A DNA stretch of 64,000 nucleotides from Dermatemys mawii (Eukaryota > Chordata > Testudines > Dermatemydidae): NCBI GenBank assembly GCA_007922305.1, contig ML677455.1:621475-685474 (forward strand). Direction: 5' to 3'. Shown piece by piece: positions 1 through 11,390 of the stretch (positions are counted from its first letter, which is position 1; each line of letters opens with the position of its first letter). The notes under the pieces were generated by a model. It saw only the letters and a program-made list of their open reading frames with translations, ran no database searches and had not been told where the DNA came from. The translations under genes were made by a program, and so were the position numbers.

Positions 1-1140
1 TGATACAAACACAGCCTGATCTCTCCCCCACACAGTTACCCCTCCACACTCCCTGATTCACAGCCCAATCTCCCAAATACACAGAGTGATCACTCTACAC
101 ATCCTGACACATACACAGCCCAATCTCTCCTCCCTCCCACCCCGCACGTGACCCTCCTACACTCCCTGGTACACACACAGTGACCCCTCTAGACTCCCTG
201 ATATACATACACAGCCTGATCTCCCTCCCGACCCCTGCACAGTGACCCTCCCACACACACTGACCTCTCCACACTCCCTGATGCACACACAGCCTAAGCC
301 CCGCCCCCACAGTTACCCCTCCACACTCCCTAGCCACACAGTGACTCCCCTACATCCCCTGACAGATATACAGCCCAATCCCCCAACACACACAGTGACC
401 CCTCCACACTTCCTGGTACACACAAAGCCTGATCCCCCCACGTCGTGACCCCTCCACACACCCTGATACATGCACAGCCTGATCCCACCCCCAGTAACCC
501 CCTCCACACCTCTGATAGACACAGCCTGATCCCTGCAACATAGTGACTCCTTCACACGCACTGATACACACAGCCCTGTGTCAGCCCCCACACAGCGTCC
601 GCTTGATACAAACAGCCTGATCTTGCACACACACACACTGCCTGATCCCCACACAGTGATCCCCTCAACACTCCTGATACACACCCAGCCCAAGTGATCC
701 CTTCACACACCCTGATACACACACAGCCTGAACTGACATACTTACCAATCTCCCCCATCATGAACACAAACATATATTGACCCCCCAACGCACACTCTGA
801 CACACATGCACATAAAATACACATTTTGACCCTCCCCCTCATACCTTGACATCCAGGAATCACATTCACATAGACTCTTTAAAACACACATATACACATA
901 TGCACAGACCCTGACTCACAGTCACATAAACACACACAATGTAACACAGTCACATCCACTTGCATACACCCACCATGTTACAGAGGCACACACACAAAAA
1001 TCACATACAAACCCACATTTTAAAACACTGACACACAGTCACATTCACACATTGTCACATGAAGACACACCTTTTAAGACAGACACACAGTTACATTCAC
1101 CTGCCCACACACAGTCACATACATGAAGGCACACACTGAC
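1..1140. repeat. Degenerate C/A-rich minisatellite
   Basis: The window opens inside a tandem array. Units of very roughly 50-70 bp share blocks such as CAGCCTGATC, CACACAGTGACCCCTCC and CACTCCCTGATACACA. After about position 720 the units decay into looser CACA-rich and GTCACAT-rich sequence. The + strand is almost free of G runs, so long minus-strand reading frames here are a composition artefact. The left boundary lies outside the window. Confidence 0.85.
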
Positions 1141-2391
1141 TTGGGTGCACCCAACCCCTACTTTAAACTGTGTTGTCTATAGAATATCACAATATAATAC
1201 TCGATAAACCTTTATCCCTGCTGCCTTCCCTCTTTTACTAATCGACATTATTATCTGTTACTGACAAAAATCTGCAGTTCTCAGCTCTACACACCAGCAG
1301 CAGAAAGCCTATTCACATCCCCTATGCAAAGGTTTGATCTCTTTTAGATGATTGCATTTTCAGTCATTATTTCCAGACCTGTGTCTTCTGTTCTGGCAAT
1401 GTATAAAAAAGGTGACATTGAAACACATCATTTTCTAGATAGGAAGCACTCATAAGATCCTTGTTATTTTCATGTTCTGAGATGGAGTCTGAGTCACATC
1501 ATGATATTGCAAAATCACAATGGCATTTCTGTGACAGCCCCAAATCAGCGTGTTCTGGCCCGGCACCCAGCTCAAAGTACACATGTACGAAGCCTTAACA
1601 TCCTAAAGGTAGTTTTATGGGGCATGGACTGGTCTGTACAAAATCAGGCCTCTCCTGAGAATTTTGAGGGGGCTAGATGATAATCCAGAAAAAAGTCTTG
1701 CTCCTCTGCAGCCATTCAGACACTCCAGTCCCGACACTACTTGCATGAGGATGGACTACTGCACCTGCATTGATTTCAGCGGGGCTTCTACTGGGAATGA
1801 CTGTCCCATTGAAATCAGTGTAACTCCAAACAGGTGTTTCAGTCCACCTGCGTGCAAGAGGTTGGAGGATGAGTGCCTACAGCTGTATTGATTCTAGACT
1901 TTTCCCACTAAGATTTGCCTCCATTACAGCTGCACCAGTGGTAACTGCAGTAGGTGCCCCTGTGTAGACAATAGCTGTAGGCTGCTGCCATTTTATTCAC
2001 CATTGAATAAAACCTGGGCATCCCAGGTCTAGTCTTGCAGCATATCCATATTCTGGGTCCTGGATAATTTTCTTTGCTCACCATGGACCAAATTCTGCTC
2101 TGCTCATTCCCACGGGTTTTGATGAGATTGCATGGGAGGGAAGATTCTTTTGCCTTAAAAGAGGAACTGGTTTGCAACCGCTTGGATGTAAATACAGTAG
2201 ATTAGGAAGTTAACTAGTTTCACAGCTGCTTCTATACTAAACCCTTTCTGCATCCTCCACTGAGCTGCTGTTTTGTAATTTCCGACACGGGAAGACTGTT
2301 TACAGTATAAAATAGCCTTGTTTCCTAGCATGACTGTACTCACACATGACTGGTTTATTCTCTCTTTAGTGGTTAGAGTGGCAGTTCTCAA
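1141..2391. other. Gene-free stretch, nothing recognised
   Basis: No splice-flanked exon or coding frame resembling a known family is visible on either strand. The stretch around 1760-1840 has the TTGATTTCAG..GGGGCTTCTA style common in dispersed sauropsid repeats, but I cannot assign it to a family. Confidence 0.5.
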
Positions 2392-2863
2392 CCAGAGGTC
2401 CAAGGCTTCCTGAGGTGGCCACAAGCAGGTTTCTGGGGGTCCACTAAGCAGGGCCGGCATTAGACTCACTGGAGCCCAGGGCAGAAAGCTGAAGTCCCAC
2501 TGCCCTGAGCTCCACCACCCAAGGGTGAAGCCTAAGCCTGAGCAATTTAGCTTCATGGGGTCCTCCCCTGTGGTGTGAGGTCCCGGACAATTGCCTTGCT
2601 TGCTACCTCCTAATGCAGGCCCTGGCTTTCATACAGGGGCACTGGAACAATTTGTATTGGGGTTGCTGTGAACCATTGAACCAAACTGTAAACCCTATAT
2701 ATGATGGAAACCATTTCACACCAAGGGGTGTGGCTGCACCCCCAGCACCCCTAGTTCCAGCACCTTTGCCTTTATATGCAGTTGTTGTGGCACTGGTGGC
2801 CTGTGGAGTTTTCATAGCTGGGATGAGGGGGAGATTCAGAAAGAAAAAGGCTGAGAACACCTG
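2392..2863. mobile_element. hAT-like non-autonomous element carrying a nested MITE
   Basis: The left end reads CAGTTCTCAACC and the right end GGCTGAGAACACCTG, an imperfect terminal inverted repeat of the CAGTGGTTCTCAACC type used by many hAT elements. No transposase frame is present. The flanking octamers (TAGAGTGG and GTATTGTC) do not match, so the insertion is old or one end is displaced. A second element is nested at 2634-2768. Confidence 0.5.
2634..2768. mobile_element. Short inverted-repeat MITE nested in a hAT-like element
   Basis: The left end CAGGGGCACTGGAACAA and the complement of the right end, CAAAGGTGCTGGAACTA, align over 17 bp. Flanking octamers CTTTCATA and CCTTTATA agree at 6 of 8 positions and look like a decayed 8-bp target duplication, as made by hAT transposases. 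There is no coding capacity. Confidence 0.55.
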
Positions 2864-3683
2864 GTATTGTCCCATGCTGGAGGGGAATAAGCTAATATTC
2901 TAAGCACCAGGGGCATTATCCTGAGAGGTGCTTAGTGCTCTCGTCCTCTGGAGTGGAGTGCTCAGCACTCCACTGAGTCGGGCCCACAGCTGGGAGGAAA
3001 ACATTCTTTTGCACCACAGGTTCAAACCCATCTTCTTCCCAAGGGAGATAATCAACCGAGTTCCACTCAGTGCCCTGTGCGTGTCTTCATCATAAGTTCC
3101 TGTTTGATCTCGGGGTGGGCAAGCAGTGGGGCTGTGCCCTGATGTCTTTAACCAACATTTTCCCTCCCCTGCTCTCTTTTTCAGTGTTCTGTAGGCTGGT
3201 CTCCTCCCCAGAAGTGGGCCCATGTGTAGTTAATGATCCTTTTTGAGAAGGGAGATGTATTAATTTCAGGTGCTATTTGGTGACATAAACTGTGCTAAAT
3301 CCAGCATTGTCCTTTACACTGATGCCTTGTCACCCACAGGGCCATAGCATGCCCTCAATCCATGGTTGCAGCCACCATTGACATCAGTAAAATTTCCAAC
3401 GTGGCTCAAAGACAGCATAGAGCTTGTAAAGTGCAGGCTTAAAAGACGACGTGAAACAAAATTCAGTAGGTATTACCTCCTCATGGAAGGTGTGGCTTGG
3501 GCTGGAGCCCACCTTCCACCCTAAGTATCAGAGCCCCAGCGGCAACATCTGTGCAGCTATTTTTAGCGACACAACACAAGCCTTGTGCACCCACATCTAT
3601 CAAGCTGGGCTGGGAGGTTCACTTGCTGTGGGCTGGGTAGACGTAACTAAAGGGCCAGAAAGGAATAACTGAACAACCAAGTA
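2864..3683. other. Gene-free stretch with one short palindrome
   Basis: No gene or repeat family is recognised apart from the perfect palindrome at 2952-2974, listed separately. Confidence 0.45.
2952..2974. repeat. Perfect 11-bp inverted repeat with 1-nt centre
   Basis: AGTGGAGTGCT is followed by one base and then its exact complement AGCACTCCACT. The two bases just outside do not pair, so the palindrome is 23 bp. It could form a small cruciform. No function can be inferred. Confidence 0.8.
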
Positions 3684-3885
3684 GTGTGCTTTAGTGGATA
3701 GAGCATTGGACTGGAACTCTGGAGACCTGGCTTCTATTTCTGGCTAGGCTGTTGGCCTTCTGGGTGACTTTAGGTAAGTTGTGTCACACTGTGCCTCAGT
3801 TTCCCTATCTGTATAATGGGGTTAATGTGAAGAGCTTTGAGACCTGATGAAAAACATTATATAAGGGTGGCGTATTATTATAGTC
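3684..3885 (+). repeat. MIR-type (CORE-SINE-like) copy
   Basis: The sequence has the classical order: a TGGATAGAGCATTGGACTGG box-like segment, a GTGCCTCAGTTTCCC segment, and a tail of GAGCTTTGAGA followed by TATATAAGGGTGGCG and TATTATTA. That is the layout of ancient tRNA-derived MIR-like SINEs in sense orientation. Confidence 0.7.
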
Positions 3886-4564
3886 TACAGCTTCCCAAAT
3901 GGTAGCGCATTGCAGATGTCAAATTAAGGAGTATCTGCTTAACTGGCAGATTGAGGCCAGAATGAGTCTGTAGGGAAAAGTGCCCTAATCAGATCTATGG
4001 GTATGTAGACTGGGTGTGGCCATCCTGCTAGAAGACCTGATTTGTAAAACCCATATCAGGTTTGCTCTCTTGTCTGGTTTGTGATATAGATTGCTTTCCC
4101 CTATTTATCTTAAAACACGCCTGTGAATAGTCTTTGAGTAACCTTATCACAGCTCACTGCACTGCAGTGCTAATTGCTCTCCTGAGTCGGGCAGTCAGTT
4201 TGTTTTGCACACTAACTTCTGTTGATGCGGAAAATGACACCTGTGGCAATGTTTAGTACCTTTAATTACCTGATTTCAGCTGGACGTCCCAGGTATGTTA
4301 ACACAGCTGCCTTGCTACTGATGGCTCTGGACAGCCCCATAGAACACATCTCCTCTGCTGCAAGGACATATGGAGAGAGTGCACCCATAATCCTGCTGAA
4401 CATGCAGGTTTCTGCTGTTAGAAAACCCCTGCTGTGATGCTCAGTGCTATAGGTATTTTCAGGAAGATCACACCTGCCTTGCTGACAGATGTTCTTCAGG
4501 TAGAATGCAACTGTCGAGATGCCAGCTGATCCCGGCACTTCCAGGTAGAACATATCAGCTACTC

Positions 4565-4872
4565 TGCCAAAGACAATACAAAGATATACCAGGTAATGAA
4601 GGGTCTAGAGAAAGTAGATCTGGCACTTCTATTCACCTGAAGGTGACCAGAGAGCAAGTGTGAAAAATCGGGACAAAGGGTGGGGGGGTAATAGGAGCCT
4701 ATATAAGAAAAAGACCAAAAATCAGCATTGTCCCTATAAAATCAGGACATCTGGTCACCCTAATTCACCTTCCTGGGAAGCGGTTGGTGGTGTCCACCGT
4801 TGGAGACAGGATACTGAATTAGAAGGGCTGGATCAGCTCCCGTCTGGCCATTCCTATGTTCCTAATTATGTG
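4565..4872 (+). mobile_element. CR1 LINE 3' fragment, split by a hAT MITE
   Basis: The right part ends GACAGGATACTGAATTAGA..GGCCATTCCTATGTTCCTA, the characteristic CR1 3' terminus. The left part is CR1-like sequence before the MITE at 4639-4762. The MITE target duplication lies inside this CR1, so the CR1 is the older insertion. Confidence 0.6.
4639..4762 (+). mobile_element. hAT-type MITE (TAGGGTGACC family), copy 1
   Basis: The 124-bp element ends in GGTCACCCTA on the right, with a mutated GAAGGTGACC on the left. It is flanked by a perfect 8-bp duplication, ATTCACCT, at 4631-4638 and 4763-4770. The 8-bp duplication places it with hAT superfamily transposons. Two relatives are in this window at 8649-8771 and 62805-62974. 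No coding capacity. Confidence 0.85.
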
Positions 4873-5752
4873 GTTTGATAACTTGTAATTCATACAACCA
4901 TCTCTCAGCACACAGCAGTTGTACCATGAATGGTGTTGTTCTAAGGAGGTGAGACTATCTGGGGAAGGAACTGTCTTTCTTTTTGTATCTTAACATCGTG
5001 ACTACTAGACATCAATTATTGTTATGGCTTAAAAAATTACCCAGCCAAGTTTCTGACATTTACAATTTTTCCGGTGCTGAAAATAGCTCGTGGAAGTGAC
5101 CTGGGAAATCGCCCTCCCTCAATAGATGTCCCATGCCTGCTGGGAGCTGATCCCGAAGAGTGCTGTTGCTGATGCTGGCTGGGGGGGCAGTTTTTGATAT
5201 AATGTAAAAAAAGTCACGCTTTAAACACAGATCAGTTATTTTTACTCTTGGAGATGAGCCATTGATTTTGAGAATTAGACAAGAGAAAATAAAAATAACT
5301 CCATATATAGAAGTGAATCCTGGCAGGGTAGGGCATCAGCCTTCAGTGCTTAGAGGTGAAAGGTGACACATACTTTCTTAATTACGTGTGCCCACTATCA
5401 CATACACACACCCTATCATCTATGCTATTGAGAATTTTGTTGATCCAACCACTCCTCTTTTTCTGTTTGCCATGGCAGTGAGATTATTTTTTTATTGCTA
5501 GGTATCACGATCAGTTTTATTCGTTGTCCCAGACAACATGGAAACAAAAAAGCCATAATCCCAACACATACATCACACAGCAGCATGGAGGTAGCGTGTC
5601 CATCCATGCATTAACAACAGGGTTCGAATCAGAACAGGTCAGGATATAGGATAGCATTGTAGTACATACTTAAGATCACTTATTCACTGATGCTTCAAAA
5701 AACTCCCACACCCCAATCTGGGTCTATACTGGTTATGTACTATGTATGTATC
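4873..5752. other. Gene-free stretch, nothing recognised
   Basis: AT-rich sequence without exon-like frames. It contains no repeat family that I can name. Confidence 0.45.
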
Positions 5753-5760
5753 TTGTAAGC

Positions 5761-6191
5761 CAGCGGGCGGCCAACCAGAGCCTGAGAAGGAGCCAGAATT
5801 TACCTATGTACATTGCCAAAGAGCCACAGTAATATGTCAGCAGCACCCCTCCATCAGCTCCTCGCCTCACTCCCAGAGCTTCCCACTCACCGCCAGCCCC
5901 GCTGATCAGTGCCTCCCGCCACCCCAGCTCCCGTTCAGCTGTTTTGTGGCATGCAGGAGGCTCTGGGAGGAAGGGGGAGGAGTGAGGGTGTGGCAGGCTT
6001 GGAAGGAGACAGGAAGGGGTGAGTGGGGGCAGGGCCTGTAGGAGAGCCAGGAGTTGAGCAGTGAGCACCCCTCGGCACATTGGAAAGTTGTCCTGTAGCT
6101 CCAGCCCTGGAGTCTGTCCCTAGACAAGGAGCCATATATTAACTTCTGAAGAGCCACATGTGACTCCGGAGCCACACGTTGGCCACTCCTA
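5761..6191. mobile_element. hAT non-autonomous element with perfect target duplication
   Basis: The element begins CAGCGGGCGGCCAACC and ends GTTGGCCACTCCTA, a decayed inverted terminal repeat of the CAGGGGTGGCCAACC kind. It is flanked by a perfect 8-bp direct repeat, TTGTAAGC, at 5753-5760 and 6192-6199. Its 431 bp include GGAGCCA- and GAGCCACA-rich ends and a GC-rich middle but no transposase. The long overlapping reading frames within it are not genes. Confidence 0.85.
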
Positions 6192-6386
6192 TTGTAAGCG
6201 ATACTTGTAATCTCTCGTAACTCAAGCCTGCCTCAGATGTACAGCACCTTCCGTCTTAACTTGTGTAAATTTGATTTGAAACATTAGCTTTAAAATCTGT
6301 GCTCTTCCTCAAGTACTTCAATACAGAAATACCAATAGTAGTCTCCTGTTGGTGTTTTATTTTCTTCCCAGTCTGTAGAGGAAATA

Positions 6387-6684
6387 GCTAGAGACTAAGT
6401 CTTTGTCTATATGGGAACCTGAACGACCAAAGTTTCGTCGTCCAGAGGTGTGAGCCCCCTGCCCTCCTGAATGACAAAAGTTTTACTGATGAAAAGCACT
6501 GGTGTGAACAACGCTGAACTCTTCTGCAGACAAAGCTACTGCCGCTCGTTGGGAGTGGAAGTATTTTGTCGGTGGGAGAGCTCTCTTCTGCCGACAAACA
6601 GTGGCTACACTGTGCGTCTTTTAGCGGTACAGCTGAAGCGGCAAAGCTGTGTTGCTAAAAGATGCATAGTGTAGACATAGCCTA
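6387..6684. mobile_element. MITE with TGTCTACAC-type ends
   Basis: The left end AAGTCTTTGTCTATAT and the right end ATAGTGTAGACATAGCCT are inverted copies of a TAGGCTATGTCTACACT terminus. Similar ends recur through the window (for example 16602-16884 and 36765-37043), so this is a dispersed family. I could not fix a target duplication. Confidence 0.6.
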
Positions 6685-6704
6685 AGAAGGAGAATGGGTA
6701 TATT

Positions 6705-6852
6705 ATGTTTGTGATGCAAGTACTGAGGGAAAGCAAAATCAAAGATGCCTGAACCGGATGTAGGGATCACTGGGTTGAATTCCCTGGCCTGTGTTAGGTA
6801 GGAAGTCAGCCTAGTTAGTCATGATGGACTCTTCTGGCTTTAAAATCTATTG
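6705..6852 (+). repeat. LINE 3' tail fragment
   Basis: The block ends TCATGATGGACTCTTCTGGCTTTAAAATCTAT, shown here in two parts: TCATGATGGACTCTTCTG then GCTTTAAAATCTATTG. A close relative lies at 53,150-53,212. The style fits a CR1-like LINE tail with terminal short repeats. Confidence 0.45.
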
Positions 6853-8321
6853 AACGAGTTTCGCACACTCAGATCTGTGATCATTCTTCTCTCTTGCAGG
6901 AACGTGTTCCATAGTCTGAGTCCAGTTCCTGTGTGTCCTGCACTTGTGAGCTGCCCCCACCATTGGTGTACAGTTCTGTTGTGTAAGTGGAACATGGCTA
7001 CCATGGGAAGTTGCTCTGAGGATGGAAGATTCAGCAAAGACAACCGGCAATGAGGATGGGAGTGAACATGACCCAGAGTAGCTCTTCCCTTTCTGTCCAA
7101 TTGACCTTTACTGTAGATGAAGGGAAGCCAATCAAACAAGAAAGAATACAGGTAAAGACTTCAGGATAGTGCTTGATGAGGATGTGTCTCCTCCATAACA
7201 GGCTGCGTTTGAACCCAGCATAAAATGGGAGACGTCTCCAGGTAACTCCTATAAATGCAATGGCCCAGCATCTAAAAAAACTAGAACTGTTATACAGCTA
7301 TATACATTGAAGAAATAAACATCCAATTAGGACTTGAAGCTGTCCCACCATAGATCAGAATTGAGGCACATTGGATGCAGCTGTGTAGGGGAAGCTTCTA
7401 CATCTGCTGCCTGCACTGTACCTGTGCTGCAGCTATGCTAATAACTTTGTTCTCCATGGCTGGCGAGCAAGTACTTTTCAATCTCTCCATTGGCTCCTTT
7501 CCCTGTTTTGTTAGCTAAAGTCAAATCGGCCAGCACTTTTCAACAGGGTGATGTAGACTAATTGAAACCAAAAATGTTAGCAACCCTAGGGACGATGCAT
7601 CGGATTCTTCTCTTGTTTACACTAATCCACCTGCGCCCAGGGGCTTTGCTTTTCTGTGTGTACAAGGCTTGCTGGAACTCTCTCTCTGGGAGCATTCTCA
7701 TTATTGCATGTCTGGAGCTCGTCTGTTTGAAAGCTGCCAGGTTCATAAGTCAGATTCGCCTGCTGCATGGTGGCCATTTGTCCCTTCTGTTCTGAACATA
7801 CTTGGAGGGACACGTTTTTATTTCAGTGGAAACTCTTTGCCAAGCCTCCAAGGCCCCTTTTATTGCTCCTTAAGCCTCCACATTAATTATTAACAGATCT
7901 AGACTACAACCCACACACCATCAGCTTGTTCCAATACAGGTTCTGCTCACTGGAAGGCGACTGTATATTTTTCCTCAAGAGCTTAAATGAGTCACCAGGG
8001 GTCAGCACTCCAGGGACAGTGACCTACAGGAGTCTGTAGAAACAAAGCCCCTTTTCCATGATGCTGCCCCAAGGGATGGAATGGAACACTCTCTCACAAC
8101 CATTTTGCCGTGTTCCGCCTCTCTGATGTCCAGATCCCGCCTTAAAACTCATTCTGCTGCAATGCCTATGAGAAGTGAAACAATGAAAACCAAAAGGGAA
8201 GGGTTCCTGATCTCACCGAGTCACCGTTGTGTGACCTTACTGCTGCAGCCCCATTCAACTCCCCCTCTCCTCCCATCTTCTTTGATCTCATCCTCTCTGG
8301 CTGGGTCATGTCTAACTCCCA
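6853..8321. other. Gene-free stretch, nothing recognised
   Basis: Several short open frames overlap on both strands without exon boundaries or family resemblance. I see no repeat with clear ends. Confidence 0.45.
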
Positions 8322-9515
8322 GAACACAAGGCCACAGTGGGTCAGACCAGTGGCCCATCTAGCCCAGTAGCCTATCTTCAGGCAGTGGCTGATACCAGCT
8401 GCTTCAGTGGAGAATAAACAAAACAGCGCAGTTTCAAATGATCCATCCCTTATTGTCTTGTCGCAGCTTCTGGTAGTGAGAGGTGTAGGGACACCCAAAA
8501 CATGGGGTTGTGTCCCTGGCCAACTTGGCTATTAGCCATTGATGGAGCTTGAACATATCTAATTCTTTTTTGAAGCCAGTTATACTTTTGTCTGTCACAA
8601 CATCCCCACGCAATAAGGTCCATAGGGTGACTGTGAGCTGTGTGAAGTTAGGGTGACCATAAAGCAAATGTGAAAAATCGGGATGGGAGTGAGGAGTAAT
8701 AAGAGCCTACATAAGAAAAAGACCCAAAAATCGGAACTGTCCCTATAAAATTGGGACATCTGGTCACCCTATGTGAAGTACTTCATTATGTTTGTTTTAA
8801 ACCTGCTGCATATTAATTTCACCAGGCAATCCTTAGTTCTTGTGTTAAGTGAAGGGACAAATAACAGTTCCCTATTCACTTTCCCCATACTACTCATGAT
8901 TTTATAGACGTCTATTATATTCCCTCTTATTTCCTTTTTTCTAATATGGAAAGTTTCAGTCTTTTTAACCTCTCCTCATACAGAAGCTGTTTCATACTAT
9001 TAATTTTTGTTGCCCTTCTCTGTACCTTTTCCAATTCTAATATATGTTTTTTGAGACAGGGTGACCAGAACTGCATGCAGTATTCAAGGCGTAGGCATAC
9101 CATAGATTTATATAACAGCATTATGACATTTTCTCCTATTACCTATCCTTTTCCTAATGGCTCCTAACATTCTGTTAGCTTTTTTTGACTGCCACTGCAC
9201 ACTGAACAGATGTTTTCGAAGAACTAGCTATAATGACTCCAAGATCTCTTCCTTGTGTGATAATAGCTAATTTGTACCCTATCATTTTGTATGCCTAGTT
9301 GGGATTATGTTTTCTGATGTACATTGCTTTGCATTTATCAACATTGAATCTCATCTACCATTTTGTTCCCAAGCACACACTTTAGTGACATCTCTTTGTA
9401 ACTCTTTATAGTCAGCTTTAGGCTTAATTATCTTGAATAATTTTTTATCATCTGCAAATTTTGCCACCTGACTTTACCCCCTTTTCCAGATATTTTATGA
9501 TTTATAATCCTATAC
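8322..9515 (-). mobile_element. CR1 LINE, 3' part, minus strand
   Basis: Read on the minus strand, this ends in the CR1 terminus (GGCCCATCTAGCCCAG on the + strand near 8350). At 8927-9121 it encodes the C-terminal reverse transcriptase region, with motifs such as LEYCMQFWSP, LEKVQRRATK and YEERLKRLKL. The copy is 5'-truncated and broken by a hAT MITE at 8649-8771. It is not functional. Confidence 0.85.
8649..8771 (+). mobile_element. hAT-type MITE (TAGGGTGACC family), copy 2
   Basis: This 123-bp element has intact ends, TAGGGTGACC and GGTCACCCTA, and a perfect 8-bp target duplication, TGTGAAGT, at 8641-8648 and 8772-8779. It sits inside the CR1 copy at 8322-9515, giving a relative age. Its interior resembles copy 1, for example TGTGAAAAATCGGG and TAAGAAAAAGACC. 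Confidence 0.9.
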
Positions 9516-10524
9516 TGTAAGTCAGGGATCGGAAACCTCAGGGCAGGGCTGCCTGTGTGTTCTGTGCAGTGCCTAGCACACGCTTGGGCATAGCACCAAT
9601 TGTTGTGCTCAATCGGAAGGCCTGGTTTCTGTTCTGTTCCACAGGCTTTTTGTGCCTTTACGTGAGTCACTTAATTTCACTGTGGGGCAGATTGTGCTGT
9701 TCTTACCATTTCCAGCAGTGGCCCCAAAGAGCTGAAGGCGTAAGGAACCCTGAAGGAAGTAGTTGTCAGATAACCTGTCCGCATGGAAAATTTCCTCCCA
9801 AAATTTAGAGATTGGCCTAAACCCTGAAGCAAAAGGGCTTATGTCCCTACCCAAACTCTTTATTTTTATTATTGATTATAACTCTGGGTTTTCTCAGTAT
9901 CCATATAAATGTCCATTTTTGAAAATCCTGCTAAGCTCTTGGCCTCAAAACATCATGTGGCAGTAGGTTCCACTGGCAAACTGTGCCGTTCAAGGGAGTT
10001 TTGTGAAGCATTGTTATCGTGTGTAATGTGCTACGAGATCTATGGAATATCAATGCTATATAAAGGTAAAGTATTACTAATTATTATTATTAGACTGGAC
10101 AGTAGTTTAGTTTATATGGTACTGTGGTGATCTCTGTACCTGCTCTGGGATCGGAGCACAAAGTAATAGGAGTCAGTTCCATTATCCCTGCTCTCTCTGT
10201 CTCTTTTCACTCCTAGGGACTGAATTACTCAAATAAATTATTAATATAACTGCTGCAGTACCTGAGCAGTTGCTCTGGGGCACTGCCATGAATCACAATG
10301 GGCTGCTATTTTTAGACTTAACTTTTGTTATTTTGAAGCTTGGAGCCATAGTCCCTTCTGACTTCTCAGGTACTCTACCTGTTTTGTGTTAGGGTGAGAA
10401 AAGATGTTAGTATTTATTCTTAAATCATAGCTACTAAAGGATTTATAGGTTCCCCCTGCTTCACCCCACAACCTTTATGAGCTTCACTGTGACAACAAGG
10501 ATAGAATTCACTGTAGTAAGATGA
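9516..10524. other. Gene-free stretch with old repeat pieces
   Basis: About 9885-10010 looks like a minus-strand CR1 internal piece (AAATGTCCATTTTTGAAAATCC, split here as AAATGTCCATTTTTG and AAAATCCTGCTAAG). A MIR-like tail with TATATAAAGGTAAAG and an ATTATTATT run follows at 10,050-10,095. The rest is unassigned. Confidence 0.45.
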
Positions 10525-11390
10525 GGCCCTGAGACATAAACCCTTGGTATCAGAGGCCTGGTATGAGCCCTGAGGCCTGAACTGAAGTGCTGGTCAAGAT
10601 GTTGCTAACATAAAGCAAAGCTGGGCTGTGAGCCAGAGGCAGGTCCCTGCTCACAGCAGTTGGCAAGAAGGAGGCTGCTAGAAGTACGTATTAATCACTA
10701 ATAACATATGCCAAGACCACACTAGAACACCTGGGTATGAACACATCCCACACAGAAAACAAAGAACAAGCAGACCTAGCTTAAGACAGTATAAAAGGAC
10801 AATATGATGAATAGACAATATGATGGATAGACAATATGAAAGAACAATATGATCGATAGACAGTGTGATGGATGGATAAGTTTGTTCGAATCAAACCTGT
10901 GAGAAAGTAACTAACTAAACCTGTGAGAAACCAACCAACCAACCTGTGGGAAAGGCAACCCTAACAGAGGGGCTGTACCTTGATGTGTCAGGAGTGATGA
11001 GTAATCTGTCTGCAAAAGTGTATAAGAATACATGACCTGAGCGATTGTCTTTGTCCAGCCTAGGGGGCAGAGGAGCGTCCCACCACTGACTGAGCTGTGT
11101 CCATTGTTAGGGGGCACAAGTTCGTAGTATGTCCTGTAGAGTCTACAGGAAACTATCACTGTGCTTCATTTGACAGTAAACCTGATCTGGGTTCCTTCGT
11201 ATCTTACTTGAGTCTATCGTCATTAGGGGTTCTCTCGGGGTCTGCTGGGTCAGCTATCTGCGCAGAGCTGGGGCAGCACACACAGGGAACACGCAAGCAG
11301 CCGACTGATATCATCATTGAACAAGAGCAGAGCACTACACTGGTAGCTACTGACAACACACACATCCTACTACCCTAAAAGCACAGGACC
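10525..11390 (+). mobile_element. Candidate solitary LTR of an endogenous retroelement
   Basis: The block has the composition of a long terminal repeat: a promoter-like AGTATAAAAGGAC at 10,788, short internal tandem repeats just after it, and a downstream segment with AGTAAACCTG resembling a degenerate poly(A) region. I could not fix the ends or a target duplication, and no internal retroviral genes are adjacent. Treat it as a tentative call. Confidence 0.35.
10797..10876. repeat. Short tandem repeat, units of about 16-19 bp
   Basis: The motif GACAATATGATGGATA is repeated four to five times with small changes. It is followed at 10,892-10,955 by three copies of an AACCTGTGAGAAA motif. Confidence 0.75.

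Noticed and set aside
313..693. 126-residue frame on the minus strand
   Set aside because: Composed of minisatellite units read on the G/T-rich strand.
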